From assembly GCF_000746825.1 (NCBI RefSeq), contig NZ_JQIV01000006.1, positions 2,470,501 through 2,534,500 on the forward strand: DNA of 64,000 nucleotides, given 5' to 3'. The position numbers and the translations under genes were made by a program. The DNA comes from Carnobacterium inhibens subsp. inhibens DSM 13024 (lineage in GTDB: Bacteria; Bacillota; Bacilli; Lactobacillales; Carnobacteriaceae). This document shows, piece after piece, positions 51,662 to 60,601 of the stretch. Every line of letters begins with the position of its first letter. Position 1 is the first letter of the stretch. The notes under the pieces were generated by a model, which was not told the origin of the DNA, ran no database searches, and saw only the letters and a program-made list of their open reading frames with translations.

Positions 51662-52355
51662 AACTAAGGTACAAATTCAAAATAAAGTAGATTCAACAGA
51701 AACAGATTTGATTCTATATGGAGACGTAGGAGAGAGCTATTGGGGCGATGGTATCACAGCTTCAAGTGTGCGATACGCGTTAAAACAAATTACAACGGAT
51801 GTAGTTAATGTTCATATTAATTCTTATGGTGGGGATGTTTTTGAGGGATTGGCTATTTATAACGTTTTTAAACAGTCAGATAAAACGATTAACACCATAG
51901 TAGATGGAGTTGCAGCTAGTGCAGCATCTATCATTTTTATGGGTGGAAACAAAAGGTTTATGCCTAAAAACACTCAGTTAATGATCCACAATGCGCAGAC
52001 AGGTGTTTGGGGTTACGCAGAAGATTTTGAAAAAGCAATTGCTGCTTTAAATTCAATCAAAGTTTCTTTGATTGCTTCCTATATGGAAAGATTTGAAGGA
52101 ACTGAAGAAGAGCTCATTAACTATTTGGCAAACGAGACTTTCTTTACTGCTGAAGAAGCAGCGGGTTGTGGGTTAGCCGATGAAATTTTGAATTACGAAG
52201 CAACAATAGTAGAAGACTTGGTTGATCCAGTAACCAATAATTTGGATGGAAAGATAGCTGCAAATGCTAAACCAAAAAATGAAGATGAATTACCAGCTAA
52301 TGAAAAGAAAGAAAATCCAATACAAAATTTTGTTAAATTATTAGGAGGAAAATAA
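51630..52355 (+). CDS. ClpP-like prohead protease
   Basis: A 241-residue serine protease of the ClpP fold. NSYGGDVFEGLAIY, the nucleophile Ser97 (VDGVAASAASI) and His120 (QLMIHNAQTG) are visible. It removes the delta domain of the capsid protein during head maturation. AAGGTGGTG at 51612-51620 fixes the start at 51630, inside the portal gene. Confidence 0.93.
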   Translation: MKRKPMMNQIKTKVQIQNKVDSTETDLILYGDVGESYWGDGITASSVRYALKQITTDVVNVHINSYGGDVFEGLAIYNVFKQSDKTINTIVDGVAASAASIIFMGGNKRFMPKNTQLMIHNAQTGVWGYAEDFEKAIAALNSIKVSLIASYMERFEGTEEELINYLANETFFTAEEAAGCGLADEILNYEATIVEDLVDPVTNNLDGKIAANAKPKNEDELPANEKKENPIQNFVKLLGGK

Positions 52356-52356
52356 T

Positions 52357-53499
52357 ATGAAAAATTTAGATCTATTTCAAAATAAATTAAAAGAGCAACG
52401 AGAAGGTTTGTTTACTGCTTTAAAGTCAGAAGATGAAAAAGTTCAATCTGAAGGTTTCGAAACATTTGTAAATGGACTACAAGATATTTTTAAAGATGCT
52501 GCTAAAAACTATGCTGAAGAGTTCAGCGCTTTTGATGGCAAAGGTATCACTGCAAAAGAAGTTAAATTCTTTAATGCTATCAATACAGATGTTGGTTACA
52601 AAGAAGAAAAATTATTGCCACAAACAACGGTAGATGAAATCTTTGAAGATCTAACTAGAGATTACCCAGTACTTGCTGCACTTGGTTTGAAAAACGCTGG
52701 TTTACGTTTGAAGTTCTTAAAATCTGAAACAAGTGGTGTAGCCGTTTGGGGTAAAATCTTTGGAGATATCAAAGGACAATTGGATGCAGCGTTTAGTGAA
52801 GAAGAAGAAATTTCTAACAAATTAACCTGTTTTGTTGTTGTTCCTAAAGACTTAGAAGAGTTTGGACCTGCATGGATCAAACAGTTTGTTAAAACACAAA
52901 TTGAAGAAGCAGCTTCAGTAGCTTTAGAATTAGCGTTCGTTGCTGGTACTGGAAAAGATCAGCCTGTAGGACTTAATAGAAATGTTTCTAAAGATGCAGC
53001 AATCGTTGATGGTGTATATCCAGAAAAAGCACCTTCAGGAACATTAACCTTTGCAAACTCTCAAACCACTGTTAATGAATTGACTGAGGTTTATAAATTT
53101 CATTCAGTAAAAGAAAATTTAAAACCGTTGTCTGTTGATGGTCAAGTGGTCTTGTTAGTTAACCCATTAGATGCATGGGATGTTAAAAAGCAATACACAA
53201 GCTTAAATGCAAATGGTGTTTATGTCACAGCTTTACCATTCAATTTGATTATTGCTGAAACACCTGCAATTGAAGCTGGCGAAGTAATTTCATTAGTAGC
53301 AAAACGTTACGATGCTTATATCGGTGGCGGAATTAGCATTTTAGGATATGATCAAACTCTTGCATTAGAAGACTTGAATTTATACGTTGGAAAACAATTT
53401 GCTTATGGTAAAGCTAAAGACAACAAAGCTGCTGCTTTATGGAACTTAGTAATTCCACCTGCAACAACTAGCGAAGTAGGAGCAACTGTAGCTGAGTAA
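52357..53499 (+). CDS. Major capsid protein (HK97 fold)
   Basis: A 380-residue capsid protein. The N-terminal 90 or so residues are helical (delta scaffold region) and would be removed by the upstream protease; the rest (VDEIFEDLTRDYPVLAALG, VPKDLEEFGPAWIKQFV) follows the HK97 fold. AGGAGG precedes the ATG. One base separates it from the protease stop, so the two are translated together. Confidence 0.92.
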   Translation: MKNLDLFQNKLKEQREGLFTALKSEDEKVQSEGFETFVNGLQDIFKDAAKNYAEEFSAFDGKGITAKEVKFFNAINTDVGYKEEKLLPQTTVDEIFEDLTRDYPVLAALGLKNAGLRLKFLKSETSGVAVWGKIFGDIKGQLDAAFSEEEEISNKLTCFVVVPKDLEEFGPAWIKQFVKTQIEEAASVALELAFVAGTGKDQPVGLNRNVSKDAAIVDGVYPEKAPSGTLTFANSQTTVNELTEVYKFHSVKENLKPLSVDGQVVLLVNPLDAWDVKKQYTSLNANGVYVTALPFNLIIAETPAIEAGEVISLVAKRYDAYIGGGISILGYDQTLALEDLNLYVGKQFAYGKAKDNKAAALWNLVIPPATTSEVGATVAE

Positions 53500-53523
53500 C
53501 AAAACAAAAGGAGGATAACAATC

Positions 53524-53772
53524 ATGGCATACGAACCAACAGTTTGGGAAAAAGGCGACAAAATCAGCATTGCTAGATTAAATAAATTAGAGGAAGCAGT
53601 TAAAGAGGCTTCTGATAAGAGTGATGAGATTGATGCATTAAAAAGAAAAGTAGATGCACTACAAGGAGTAGTTGAAAATTCTTCAGGTAATTCAGATGAA
53701 ATTCAACCACTAAAAGAAACCGTTGAAACCGCGCAAAAAGAAACTGCAAAACAAAGTAAAGCAAAAGGTTAG
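53524..53772 (+). CDS. Small head-associated protein
   Basis: An 82-residue protein starting MAYEPTVWEKGDKISIARLN, with a helical, coiled-coil-like remainder (KSDEIDALKRKVDALQGVV). The YxPTVWxxGDxIxxxxLNxLE start is a common N-terminus of phage head fibre or fibre-attachment proteins. AAAGGAGG precedes the ATG. It sits between capsid and connector genes; a terminator-like hairpin follows. Confidence 0.65.
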   Translation: MAYEPTVWEKGDKISIARLNKLEEAVKEASDKSDEIDALKRKVDALQGVVENSSGNSDEIQPLKETVETAQKETAKQSKAKG

Positions 53773-53795
53773 TCCTAAAATTGGCTGACCTTTTT
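53763..53795 (+). terminator. Weak terminator after the capsid block
   Basis: AAAGGTTAGTC pairs with GGCTGACCTTT with a mismatch, then T5. It lies inside the late operon, so partial read-through is expected. Confidence 0.7.
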
Positions 53796-53814
53796 ATTTT
53801 GGAAAGGAGAAGTC

Positions 53815-54123
53815 ATGACTGAAGATCAAATAGATGCTTTGTTGCCTATTGTAAAAAAGAGATTGCGTATTACATTTACTCAAGTTGATGATGATATAAA
53901 AGACTTCATTGAAGAAGGTGGAGCCTTTTTGCGTGAGAAAGCTGGTGAGATTGATTTTTCAAAAGATTCTCATACTCTTTCAAGCATAAAAGCACGAAGT
54001 TTGTTAAAAGAATACTGTCAGTATGCTTGGAATGGTACTACAGCTTTTTATGGGATAGACTATCAAAGCGAAATTATCGCTCTCCAAATTCTTGTTGCAC
54101 AGGAGGCTTTCTCTAATGGCTAA
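53815..54123 (+). CDS. Head-tail connector protein (gp6-like)
   Basis: A 102-residue helical protein (MTEDQIDALLPIVKKRLRIT, VDDDIKDFIEEGGAFL, SLLKEYCQYAWNG with one substitution) of the Phage_connect_1/gp6 type. It forms the ring below the portal. AAAGGAG precedes the ATG. It overlaps the next gene by eight bases. Confidence 0.82.
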   Translation: MTEDQIDALLPIVKKRLRITFTQVDDDIKDFIEEGGAFLREKAGEIDFSKDSHTLSSIKARSLLKEYCQYAWNGTTAFYGIDYQSEIIALQILVAQEAFSNG

Positions 54124-54490
54124 AAGAAGAGTGGATGAGCTATTAAATGATGGTGTGGTTGAATATGGATCAATAGAAACTTTGAGGAATAATGAAGGTA
54201 AAAAGACAGGAGAGAAATTCACGAGTTTGGGATTTCTCTTTTTTAATTTTGCTGGAATCAGACAAGGTGACATAGAGTTTTATGGGAACTTAGATAAGAC
54301 TGTAGATTTGAAAGTTAAAACTTTCTTTGCTAAAGACGTTCAAAAATCTCATAAAGTTAAGTTTGAAGATGAAGTCTATGAAGTGATTGCTATAGATCCA
54401 GATGTAAAAAGAAAATATATGTATTGGTATTTAACAAAGGTGGGTGTATTTGATGGGATTCAGTTTATCAAAGACGATTCAACAAGTTAA
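54116..54490 (+). CDS. Head-tail joining protein
   Basis: A 124-residue, beta-rich protein in the position of the head closure (Phage_H_T_join) protein: FTSLGFLFFNFAGIRQGDIE, then VKFEDEVYEVIAIDPDVKRK. It seals the head and offers a surface for the tail. AGGAGG at 54101-54106 fixes the start at 54116. It overlaps the next gene by 38 bases. Confidence 0.75.
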   Translation: MAKRRVDELLNDGVVEYGSIETLRNNEGKKTGEKFTSLGFLFFNFAGIRQGDIEFYGNLDKTVDLKVKTFFAKDVQKSHKVKFEDEVYEVIAIDPDVKRKYMYWYLTKVGVFDGIQFIKDDSTS

Positions 54491-54806
54491 AAGTATAACC
54501 GGCTATCCAGTGTTTGCTACGGACATGACTAAAGATGAAGTAACTAACAATCCTACTTTTCTAATTTATGACGATAAAGGAGACATTCGTAAGGCTTCTA
54601 GTGCAAATCAATATTTACAAGATTTTGTGGTCTCCTTTGTCACTCGTGAAAACATTGAAGTGAATGAATTTGATTTGATTATGGGCCTACAACCATGTGG
54701 GCTTATTTTTAGAGAAACTCAAAAAGAATATGGACGTATAGCAGAAACGGATCAAGAAGCCAAAATGGTAACTTTTTACTTTCACCAGTCATTGGTGGTG
54801 TGCTAA
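54453..54806 (+). CDS. Phage neck or tail-completion protein
   Basis: A 117-residue protein (starting MGFSLSKTIQQVKSI; then FLIYDDKGDIRKASSANQYL). Position and size fit one of the two small neck proteins between head closure and tail tube, but the exact family is not certain. AAGGTGGG at 54437-54444 fixes the start at 54453. It abuts the next gene. Confidence 0.65.
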   Translation: MGFSLSKTIQQVKSITGYPVFATDMTKDEVTNNPTFLIYDDKGDIRKASSANQYLQDFVVSFVTRENIEVNEFDLIMGLQPCGLIFRETQKEYGRIAETDQEAKMVTFYFHQSLVVC

Positions 54807-55217
54807 TTGGTTAAGTATTCTCTTGATGACCAACAATCGCAACAGTTAGCAAATGCTATGAAAGAAATACCTGGTAAAGCAGAACGACTAGTTAATGAGA
54901 CATTAAAAGCTAAAGGTATGAAATTGATGATTCAAGATATTATTCGATTCATACCAACTAGTAACTCAAATAAAAGACATGCAAAAAACAGTAATCCTTT
55001 AAAAGGAACAATGGGAAATTTAGGGTTTGTTATTACCACAAAAGGTGGCGCTGCAAAAAACTTAAATTCGTTTGGTTACTTAGTCTTTCCGAATGAAGGA
55101 AGAGGACCACATAACCCTATTGCTCAACGTTTCTTTGAAAAGGGAGCAGAAGCTTCAAACGGGAAAATATTAACAGAAGTCATAAAGGCTTTGGAAGAAG
55201 CAAATAATTTTAATTAA
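54807..55217 (+). CDS. Tail component, HK97 gp10-like
   Basis: A 136-residue protein starting with TTG. Residues NSFGYLVFPNEGRGPHNPIA and AQRFFEKGAEASNGKI resemble the C-terminal part of HK97 gp10-like tail completion proteins (a His-Pro, aromatic-Phe pattern). It would cap the tail at the neck. Family assignment moderate. Confidence 0.68.
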   Translation: MVKYSLDDQQSQQLANAMKEIPGKAERLVNETLKAKGMKLMIQDIIRFIPTSNSNKRHAKNSNPLKGTMGNLGFVITTKGGAAKNLNSFGYLVFPNEGRGPHNPIAQRFFEKGAEASNGKILTEVIKALEEANNFN

Positions 55218-55234
55218 TTAGGAGGAAACAAAAA

Positions 55235-55915
55235 ATGGTAGTAACTACATTTGATCAATATAAAGTAACAAATGGAACTGTCCGTTGGAAAACAGCTGAT
55301 TCATATGACACATTTCAAAAACTCGGATGTGTAGGTACATTAGGTTTAGAAACCGAACTAAAAACAGTAGTGAAGATATGTGAAGGTGACGAAGTAATGT
55401 CTGTAGATATTCCTACTAGAGTTAACGGCACATTAGTTTTACACATGCCAGTACCCGTTTTTAGAAAAGCTTTTGGGTTATCCAACGATGGATTAACTTC
55501 AGGCGTTTATTCATACGGAACTAATTCAAGACCTTCAACTGGAATCGTTGCATTTGATGTAGAAGATCTCTTTGGGGAATTGAAGAAGAAAATTGCGTTT
55601 CCTAATCTGACCTTTTCCGGTGGAATGAATTGGCAAATTGAAAATGGCGGTGAAGAAATTGCCATGATTGAAACTAGTTTTAAAGCATTAAAAGATACGA
55701 ATAGTAAATTTTACTATGAAGGTTTTGACTCTGAAATTACGAATGAAGATGTAAAAACTAAATGGAGTGAAGAATTTACACCAGAGTTAGTTAAAAATAC
55801 TGCAGAAGGTACAGCTGTACAAATGTCTAGAATGGTAGAACCTGAATCAACTGACTTAGAAACAGTAGTTGAAGAAGAATTAGAACCTGAATCAACTGAT
55901 ATAGAAACAGAATAA
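55235..55915 (+). CDS. Major tail protein
   Basis: A 226-residue tail tube protein: MVVTTFDQYKVTNGTVRWKT and a beta-sandwich core, ending with an acidic tail. The tail contains a near-exact duplication of EPESTD(L/I)ET. Rings of this protein build the tube. AGGAGG precedes the ATG, and a strong hairpin follows. Identification rests on position (after neck genes, before G/GT) and general character. Confidence 0.8.
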   Translation: MVVTTFDQYKVTNGTVRWKTADSYDTFQKLGCVGTLGLETELKTVVKICEGDEVMSVDIPTRVNGTLVLHMPVPVFRKAFGLSNDGLTSGVYSYGTNSRPSTGIVAFDVEDLFGELKKKIAFPNLTFSGGMNWQIENGGEEIAMIETSFKALKDTNSKFYYEGFDSEITNEDVKTKWSEEFTPELVKNTAEGTAVQMSRMVEPESTDLETVVEEELEPESTDIETE

Positions 55916-55923
55916 AGCTAAAC

Positions 55924-55951
55924 AAAAAGAGAGGACATCCTCTCTTTTTTT
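55924..55951 (+). terminator. Strong hairpin after the tail tube gene
   Basis: AAAAAGAGAGG pairs with CCTCTCTTTTT around a short loop, ending in T7. It lies within the late operon and would lower expression of the tape measure and later genes relative to the tube. Confidence 0.9.
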
Positions 55952-55980
55952 GTTTATTCAATATAGGAGGAAAAAAGACA

Positions 55981-56328
55981 ATGGAAATTATTTTAAATGA
56001 TGGTCAAATTGCAAAACTTGATACAAAACTAAATATCAAAAAATTATTAATGATTAACAAGGATTTCAATACAGATGAGTTTGCAACATTAACAATGAAT
56101 ACTAAAAAAGAAGAAGAAATGACAATTACTCTTTATCAAGGTTTACAAGCTATTTATATCTCTTACCGTCAAGCGAACATGACCAATTTTTTACCTTTTG
56201 ATGATTTTGTCGATAACTATACATTTGATATGTCTGAAGCATTAGAGGCGTATACAGAACTACTTTTTACTCAAAAGAAGAATGACAGTTACAAACAATC
56301 TGTCGAAAAAGCTATCAAAAAAAAGTAG
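55981..56328 (+). CDS. Tail assembly chaperone G
   Basis: A 115-residue helical protein (MEIILNDGQIAKLDTKLNIK, LEAYTELLFTQKK) located just before the tape measure, as lambda gpG-like chaperones are. AGGAGG precedes the ATG. It ends with AAA AAG TAG; the last bases form a -1 slippery site, so a fraction of ribosomes should continue as the longer GT protein. Confidence 0.88.
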   Translation: MEIILNDGQIAKLDTKLNIKKLLMINKDFNTDEFATLTMNTKKEEEMTITLYQGLQAIYISYRQANMTNFLPFDDFVDNYTFDMSEALEAYTELLFTQKKNDSYKQSVEKAIKKK

Positions 56329-56546
56329 GTACAGGAAGAAACTACCAAAATCCTGAATTTAAAATTTCTTCATGGGCCGATGTCTATAGCTTTTATGTAG
56401 ATGTCTATGAAATAGATCCGTACTTCGTTTTAGAATTTCCTTTGATAGAAGTTAATCATGTTGCTGAAAATAGATCCGCTTTAAAAAACTGGAAGAACTC
56501 AGTTGAAGCACAAGCAATGGAAGATGCCAATAAAGGAAGGAGGTAG
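55981..56546 (+). CDS. Tail assembly chaperone GT, made by -1 frameshift
   Basis: The slippery heptamer A-AAA-AAG (56319-56325) lies directly before the G stop. A -1 slip there continues 73 more codons (VGTGRNYQNPEFKISSWADV onward) to TAG at 56544-56546, four bases before the tape measure start. The total is 188 residues. The T part has no convincing start of its own. G and GT coat the tape measure during tail assembly in lambda-like phages. Frameshifting is inferred from the sequence. Confidence 0.85.
56319..56325 (+). promoter_or_regulatory. Programmed -1 frameshift site
   Basis: A-AAA-AAG in the G reading frame, inside a run of eight A plus G and immediately followed by the TAG stop codon. 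Confidence 0.85.
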
Positions 56547-56549
56547 GAA

Positions 56550-59500
56550 ATGGCAGGAAAAAACCCTGAAATAAAAATTGAGTATAAGGTAGTTAATCAG
56601 GCATTCAATCAAGGTCTTAAAGAAATGCAAAGCCAAGCAACAACATTAAATAAAGAGTTTGCGGTTCAAAAAGAACAAATGAAAAATACTGCTTCTGAAT
56701 CTGAAAAGTTAGAAGCCAGCGTAAGTAAATTGAATCAAGAATATACCTTAGCTGAACAAAAAACAAAAATGGTCGAATCTGCTCTACAAAATACTAAACA
56801 GATCACTGGAGAAAATTCTAAAGAAACACAACAGTGGGCTAACAAATTACTTGATGCGCAAAAGAACCAGGAACATTTAAAGAACTCTTTACTCGAGACA
56901 AATCAAGCTTTAGATAAAGCCAAACAAGCAGAATCTCAATTGTCTGCAGAACAAGAAAAATTATCGCAAAACACTAAACGGTTAGACACTTTATTTGAAG
57001 CTACAGGTAAAAGCTTAGATGACTATACCGATGTATTAGGTACTCGTTTAGTTGATGCTATTCGTAAAGGTGAAGCAAGCAGTGATCAATTAGAGTTGGC
57101 CATTAATAAAATTGGGAAGTCTGCTTTAGGTGCTGATGCTGATTTAGGTAAAATGAAAAATGCATTGGACCAAGTAGACAACGGAAGTTCTATTGATGCT
57201 GTCAGCCAAGACTTAAAAGAACTATCCACTGAATCAGATAAAACAGCCGATGCTTTAGAAGATATGGGCGATAAAATAAATGCTGGTAATCTTTTAGAAG
57301 GCGCTGAAGCTTTAAGCGGAGTAGCAGACAAGGTAACTGAAATAGCTACTGCAGCATTTGATTCCGCAATGACTATTGATGACCTTGCCAGTCGTTACAA
57401 TAATGCTTTTGGTTTGACTGGAGATGAAGCAGCTAAAACAAAAGATAAAATTGTAGCAATGTACAAAACTGGTTTAGTAGATAGTTACGAAGAAGCAGCT
57501 CAAGTTTTAATTGATACAAGGGAACAGTTAAGTGGATTGAATGGAGAATCTCTTGAAGATATCACTAGGAGAGCTGTAGCCTTCACAAAAACATTTGATA
57601 CAGATATGCCTGAGACATTGCGTGGAGCTAATGGTTTGATGCAAACATACGGTATAACCGCTACTCAAGCTTTTGATTTGATGACCGTTGGAGCACAAAA
57701 TGGATTAAATAAAACTGATGAATTAGGGGACAACTTAGCTGAGTATGCACCTCAATTTAAACAAAATGGTTATAGCGCTCAACAAATGTTTGAAACGTTA
57801 GAAGCTGGTTTAAAAGGTGGAGCCTATAATCTTGATAAGGTAAATGATTTAGTTAAAGAATTTGGTGTAAGAGTTTCCGATGAATCAATTTCAAAAGCGG
57901 TAGGTGACTTAGGCGGTGAATGGCAAACTCTTTATACCACCATGAAAAATGGAGGAGCTAGTAATAATGAAATTTTTAGTGCATTAGCAACAAAAATTTC
58001 AGAGGTTGGAACAGAGCAAGAAAAGGCTACACTGATTTCTTCTATATTTGGATCACTTGGTGAAGACAATGCGGTACAAGTAATAGAAGCAATGGGTGGT
58101 TTGTCTGATGAAATGGGAGACGTTAAAGGTAAATATGATGATGTTTCGGGTGCTTCAGACAAATTATTAGAAGCAAATGATGGCCGTAAACTCACTGAAA
58201 TGTGGCGGGATTTAACAACTATGCTAATACCTATTGGAGAGCAACTTATGAAGTTAGCTCTTGATTACATGCCTAAAGTAATTAAAGGTATTAAGGGAAT
58301 GGTGGAATGGTTTAAAAATTTAGGGCCACATGCAAAAGCTATTTTTGAATTTGTTGGTATATTTGCAGGACTGGCATTAGTAATAGCACCTATAGCAGCA
58401 GCTATTGTAGGGATAATAGCATTACTAGGATCTTTAGCGATACCAGTTTTATTTGTTGTTGGAGCAATTGCAGCAATCATTATGGCCGTTAAAAACTGGG
58501 GAGCTATAACCGATTGGCTTTCAGAAAAATGGAGTAGTTTTACAAATTGGCTATCCGAATCATGGCAACTTCTCTATCAAAAAGCTGGAGAGGTCTTTTC
58601 GTCGTTAGGTGAATTCTTTAGTAATTTATGGTCTACCATTATTCAAAACGCTTCAGAAAGCTGGTCTAGTTTCGCAACATCTATTTCAGAAATATGGACA
58701 GGGTTTACTGAAGGAGCAGCAAGCTTATGGTCTGGTTTTATTGAATTTTTCGCAGGAATTTGGACTAACATTTCTGCAAAAGCTGTTGAAACTTGGAATT
58801 CCTTAGTTGCTTTCATGTCACCAATTATCCAAAATTTAATCAATGTCATTATGGTTCCAATTTCTTTACTACAAGTAGGGCTACAAGCCATCTGGTTATT
58901 ACTTGTGGCTGGTGCCACCATTGCCTGGGAAGCTTTGAAAATTGCTACTAGTGCAGCATGGGGCTTCATAAAAAAGGCGATTGTTACACCAATTCAAGAA
59001 GCATGGTCTGTTGTTTCAGGAAAACTTCAAGAAATGTGGTTTGGAATGGTTGCGAAGTTTGATCAAGTGAAAAATTCAACCGTTGCAAAATGGAATGAAA
59101 TAAAAAACTCGATTTCAAATACTTTTACTTCAGCAAAAAATACAGTCGTTTCAATTGCATCTGCTATCTGGTCATCTGTAGTTGCGAAGTTTGATCAAAC
59201 AAAAAATTCTGCCATTGAGAAATGGAATCGAATTAAGTCAGCTGTTACTGAACCACTCAATTCCGCAAAGAATACGGTAGTCAGTGTAGCAAGTGGTATT
59301 TGGTCAAGTCTTACTTCAAAATTTGAACAAATAAGAAGTTCAACTGTATCTAAATTCAACTCAGTAAAAAATGCAATCGTTGATCCGATTCGCGAAGCTA
59401 AAGATAAAGTGAGTGGATTCATTGAAAGTATCAAAGGATTTTTCAGTAATTTAAAACTGAAGATACCAAAACCAAGTATGCCAAGCATGCCAAGTTTTAG

Positions 59501-59906
59501 TTTGAAAACATCCTCTAAAACGGTTTTAGGTAAAGAGATAACTTATCCCTCAGGGATCAATGTTAAATGGAACGCAAAAGGTGGGATTATGAATAAACCT
59601 ACTATCTTTGGTTCTATGGGGAACAACTTATTGGGTGGTGGAGAAGTTAGTGGAGAAAGTGAAGCTATACTTCCGCTTAATGATAAAAACCTTGGTGGAA
59701 TTGGAATGGGTATTTTGCAAGCTTTAAATAAAGAAAATACAGATAAACATTTGAATTCTACCGTAACAATTAGTCCTATCTATATCACTGTCCAAAGTAT
59801 GCTAAACGGTAAAATGATAGCAAATGAACTATTAGATCCAATTGATACTGGATTAAATAATAAATCAGGCAGCTTAAACTTTGGAACAACTGGGAGGTTT
59901 AGTTAG
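56550..59906 (+). CDS. Tape measure protein
   Basis: An 1118-residue protein that sets tail length. A long coiled coil (about 20-250), a middle domain with helical segments (about 280-580), a hydrophobic stretch with two membrane-like helices (about 595-650, GIFAGLALVIAPIAAAIVGII with small changes) and three 44-residue repeats (AKFDQxKNS.. AKNTVVS.. IWSS, 59,050-59,440) occur in order. The end holds GGIMNKPTIFGSMGNNLLGG. GGAAGGAGG precedes the ATG. It overlaps Dit by one base. Confidence 0.93.
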   Translation: MAGKNPEIKIEYKVVNQAFNQGLKEMQSQATTLNKEFAVQKEQMKNTASESEKLEASVSKLNQEYTLAEQKTKMVESALQNTKQITGENSKETQQWANKLLDAQKNQEHLKNSLLETNQALDKAKQAESQLSAEQEKLSQNTKRLDTLFEATGKSLDDYTDVLGTRLVDAIRKGEASSDQLELAINKIGKSALGADADLGKMKNALDQVDNGSSIDAVSQDLKELSTESDKTADALEDMGDKINAGNLLEGAEALSGVADKVTEIATAAFDSAMTIDDLASRYNNAFGLTGDEAAKTKDKIVAMYKTGLVDSYEEAAQVLIDTREQLSGLNGESLEDITRRAVAFTKTFDTDMPETLRGANGLMQTYGITATQAFDLMTVGAQNGLNKTDELGDNLAEYAPQFKQNGYSAQQMFETLEAGLKGGAYNLDKVNDLVKEFGVRVSDESISKAVGDLGGEWQTLYTTMKNGGASNNEIFSALATKISEVGTEQEKATLISSIFGSLGEDNAVQVIEAMGGLSDEMGDVKGKYDDVSGASDKLLEANDGRKLTEMWRDLTTMLIPIGEQLMKLALDYMPKVIKGIKGMVEWFKNLGPHAKAIFEFVGIFAGLALVIAPIAAAIVGIIALLGSLAIPVLFVVGAIAAIIMAVKNWGAITDWLSEKWSSFTNWLSESWQLLYQKAGEVFSSLGEFFSNLWSTIIQNASESWSSFATSISEIWTGFTEGAASLWSGFIEFFAGIWTNISAKAVETWNSLVAFMSPIIQNLINVIMVPISLLQVGLQAIWLLLVAGATIAWEALKIATSAAWGFIKKAIVTPIQEAWSVVSGKLQEMWFGMVAKFDQVKNSTVAKWNEIKNSISNTFTSAKNTVVSIASAIWSSVVAKFDQTKNSAIEKWNRIKSAVTEPLNSAKNTVVSVASGIWSSLTSKFEQIRSSTVSKFNSVKNAIVDPIREAKDKVSGFIESIKGFFSNLKLKIPKPSMPSMPSFSLKTSSKTVLGKEITYPSGINVKWNAKGGIMNKPTIFGSMGNNLLGGGEVSGESEAILPLNDKNLGGIGMGILQALNKENTDKHLNSTVTISPIYITVQSMLNGKMIANELLDPIDTGLNNKSGSLNFGTTGRFS
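59052..59440 (+). repeat. Three 44-codon repeats in the tape measure gene
   Basis: Units begin at 59052, 59184 and about 59316, 132 bases apart, encoding variants of AKFDQVKNSTVAKWNEIKNS. The first two are closest; the third has drifted. Confidence 0.8.
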
Positions 59907-60601
59907 TGGGATTAAATGTTTTATTAGATGGAATAAAAGATGAAACGGTTTTTCTTTCTGTTGCTAACCGTCCAATTGTTCCTACTGCAAAAAGAAAAAT
60001 CATTAAGATACCTGTACCAGGACGTGACGGTGACTTAATTAAATTTGAAGGGTATGAAGATGTATCATTGCCGATTGATTTTAATATCTTAGAAGATCGC
60101 AATATTAAAGAAGACATTCGGAAGATTAAAGCATGGCTGATGAATAAGTCAGTGCTTTCTTTTTCTGATGATCCCAATTATTTTAGAAAAATTAAAAATA
60201 TTGATATTGGAAGTATTGATAATGAAGTTGAATTTTACGGAGCCTTTACAGTAGATTTTTTACTTGGTCCATTTGAGCACCAAAAGACTACTGCTAAAAC
60301 CTATACTACTTCACCAGTAACACTAACAAATCCTGGAACCTATTTCAGCCAACCTTTGATAAAAATTAAAGGAACAGGAACAATAGTACTAACTGTTAAT
60401 AACGTGGGGATAACTCTTAAAAACTTAACAGATGAAATTATATTGGATAGTGAATTAGAAGAAGCGTATAAGGGGTTAACAGCTAACATGAATGACAGTA
60501 TGATTGGTGATTTCCCATTATTTGTTCCTGGTAAAAATAGTATTAGTTGGACAGGAGCCGTCACAAAAATAGAAATAGATGAGAGGTGGCGCTATTTGTA
60601 G
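59906..60601 (+). CDS. Distal tail protein Dit
   Basis: A 231-residue protein with the N-terminal RPIVPTAKRKIIKIPVPGRD and FEGYEDVSLPIDFNILED typical of Dit (siphovirus tail component), and a galectin-like C-terminal half. It forms the hub between tube and tip. It starts with GTG overlapping the tape measure stop (TAGTG), with GGGAGG upstream. It abuts the next gene. Confidence 0.88.
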   Translation: MGLNVLLDGIKDETVFLSVANRPIVPTAKRKIIKIPVPGRDGDLIKFEGYEDVSLPIDFNILEDRNIKEDIRKIKAWLMNKSVLSFSDDPNYFRKIKNIDIGSIDNEVEFYGAFTVDFLLGPFEHQKTTAKTYTTSPVTLTNPGTYFSQPLIKIKGTGTIVLTVNNVGITLKNLTDEIILDSELEEAYKGLTANMNDSMIGDFPLFVPGKNSISWTGAVTKIEIDERWRYL

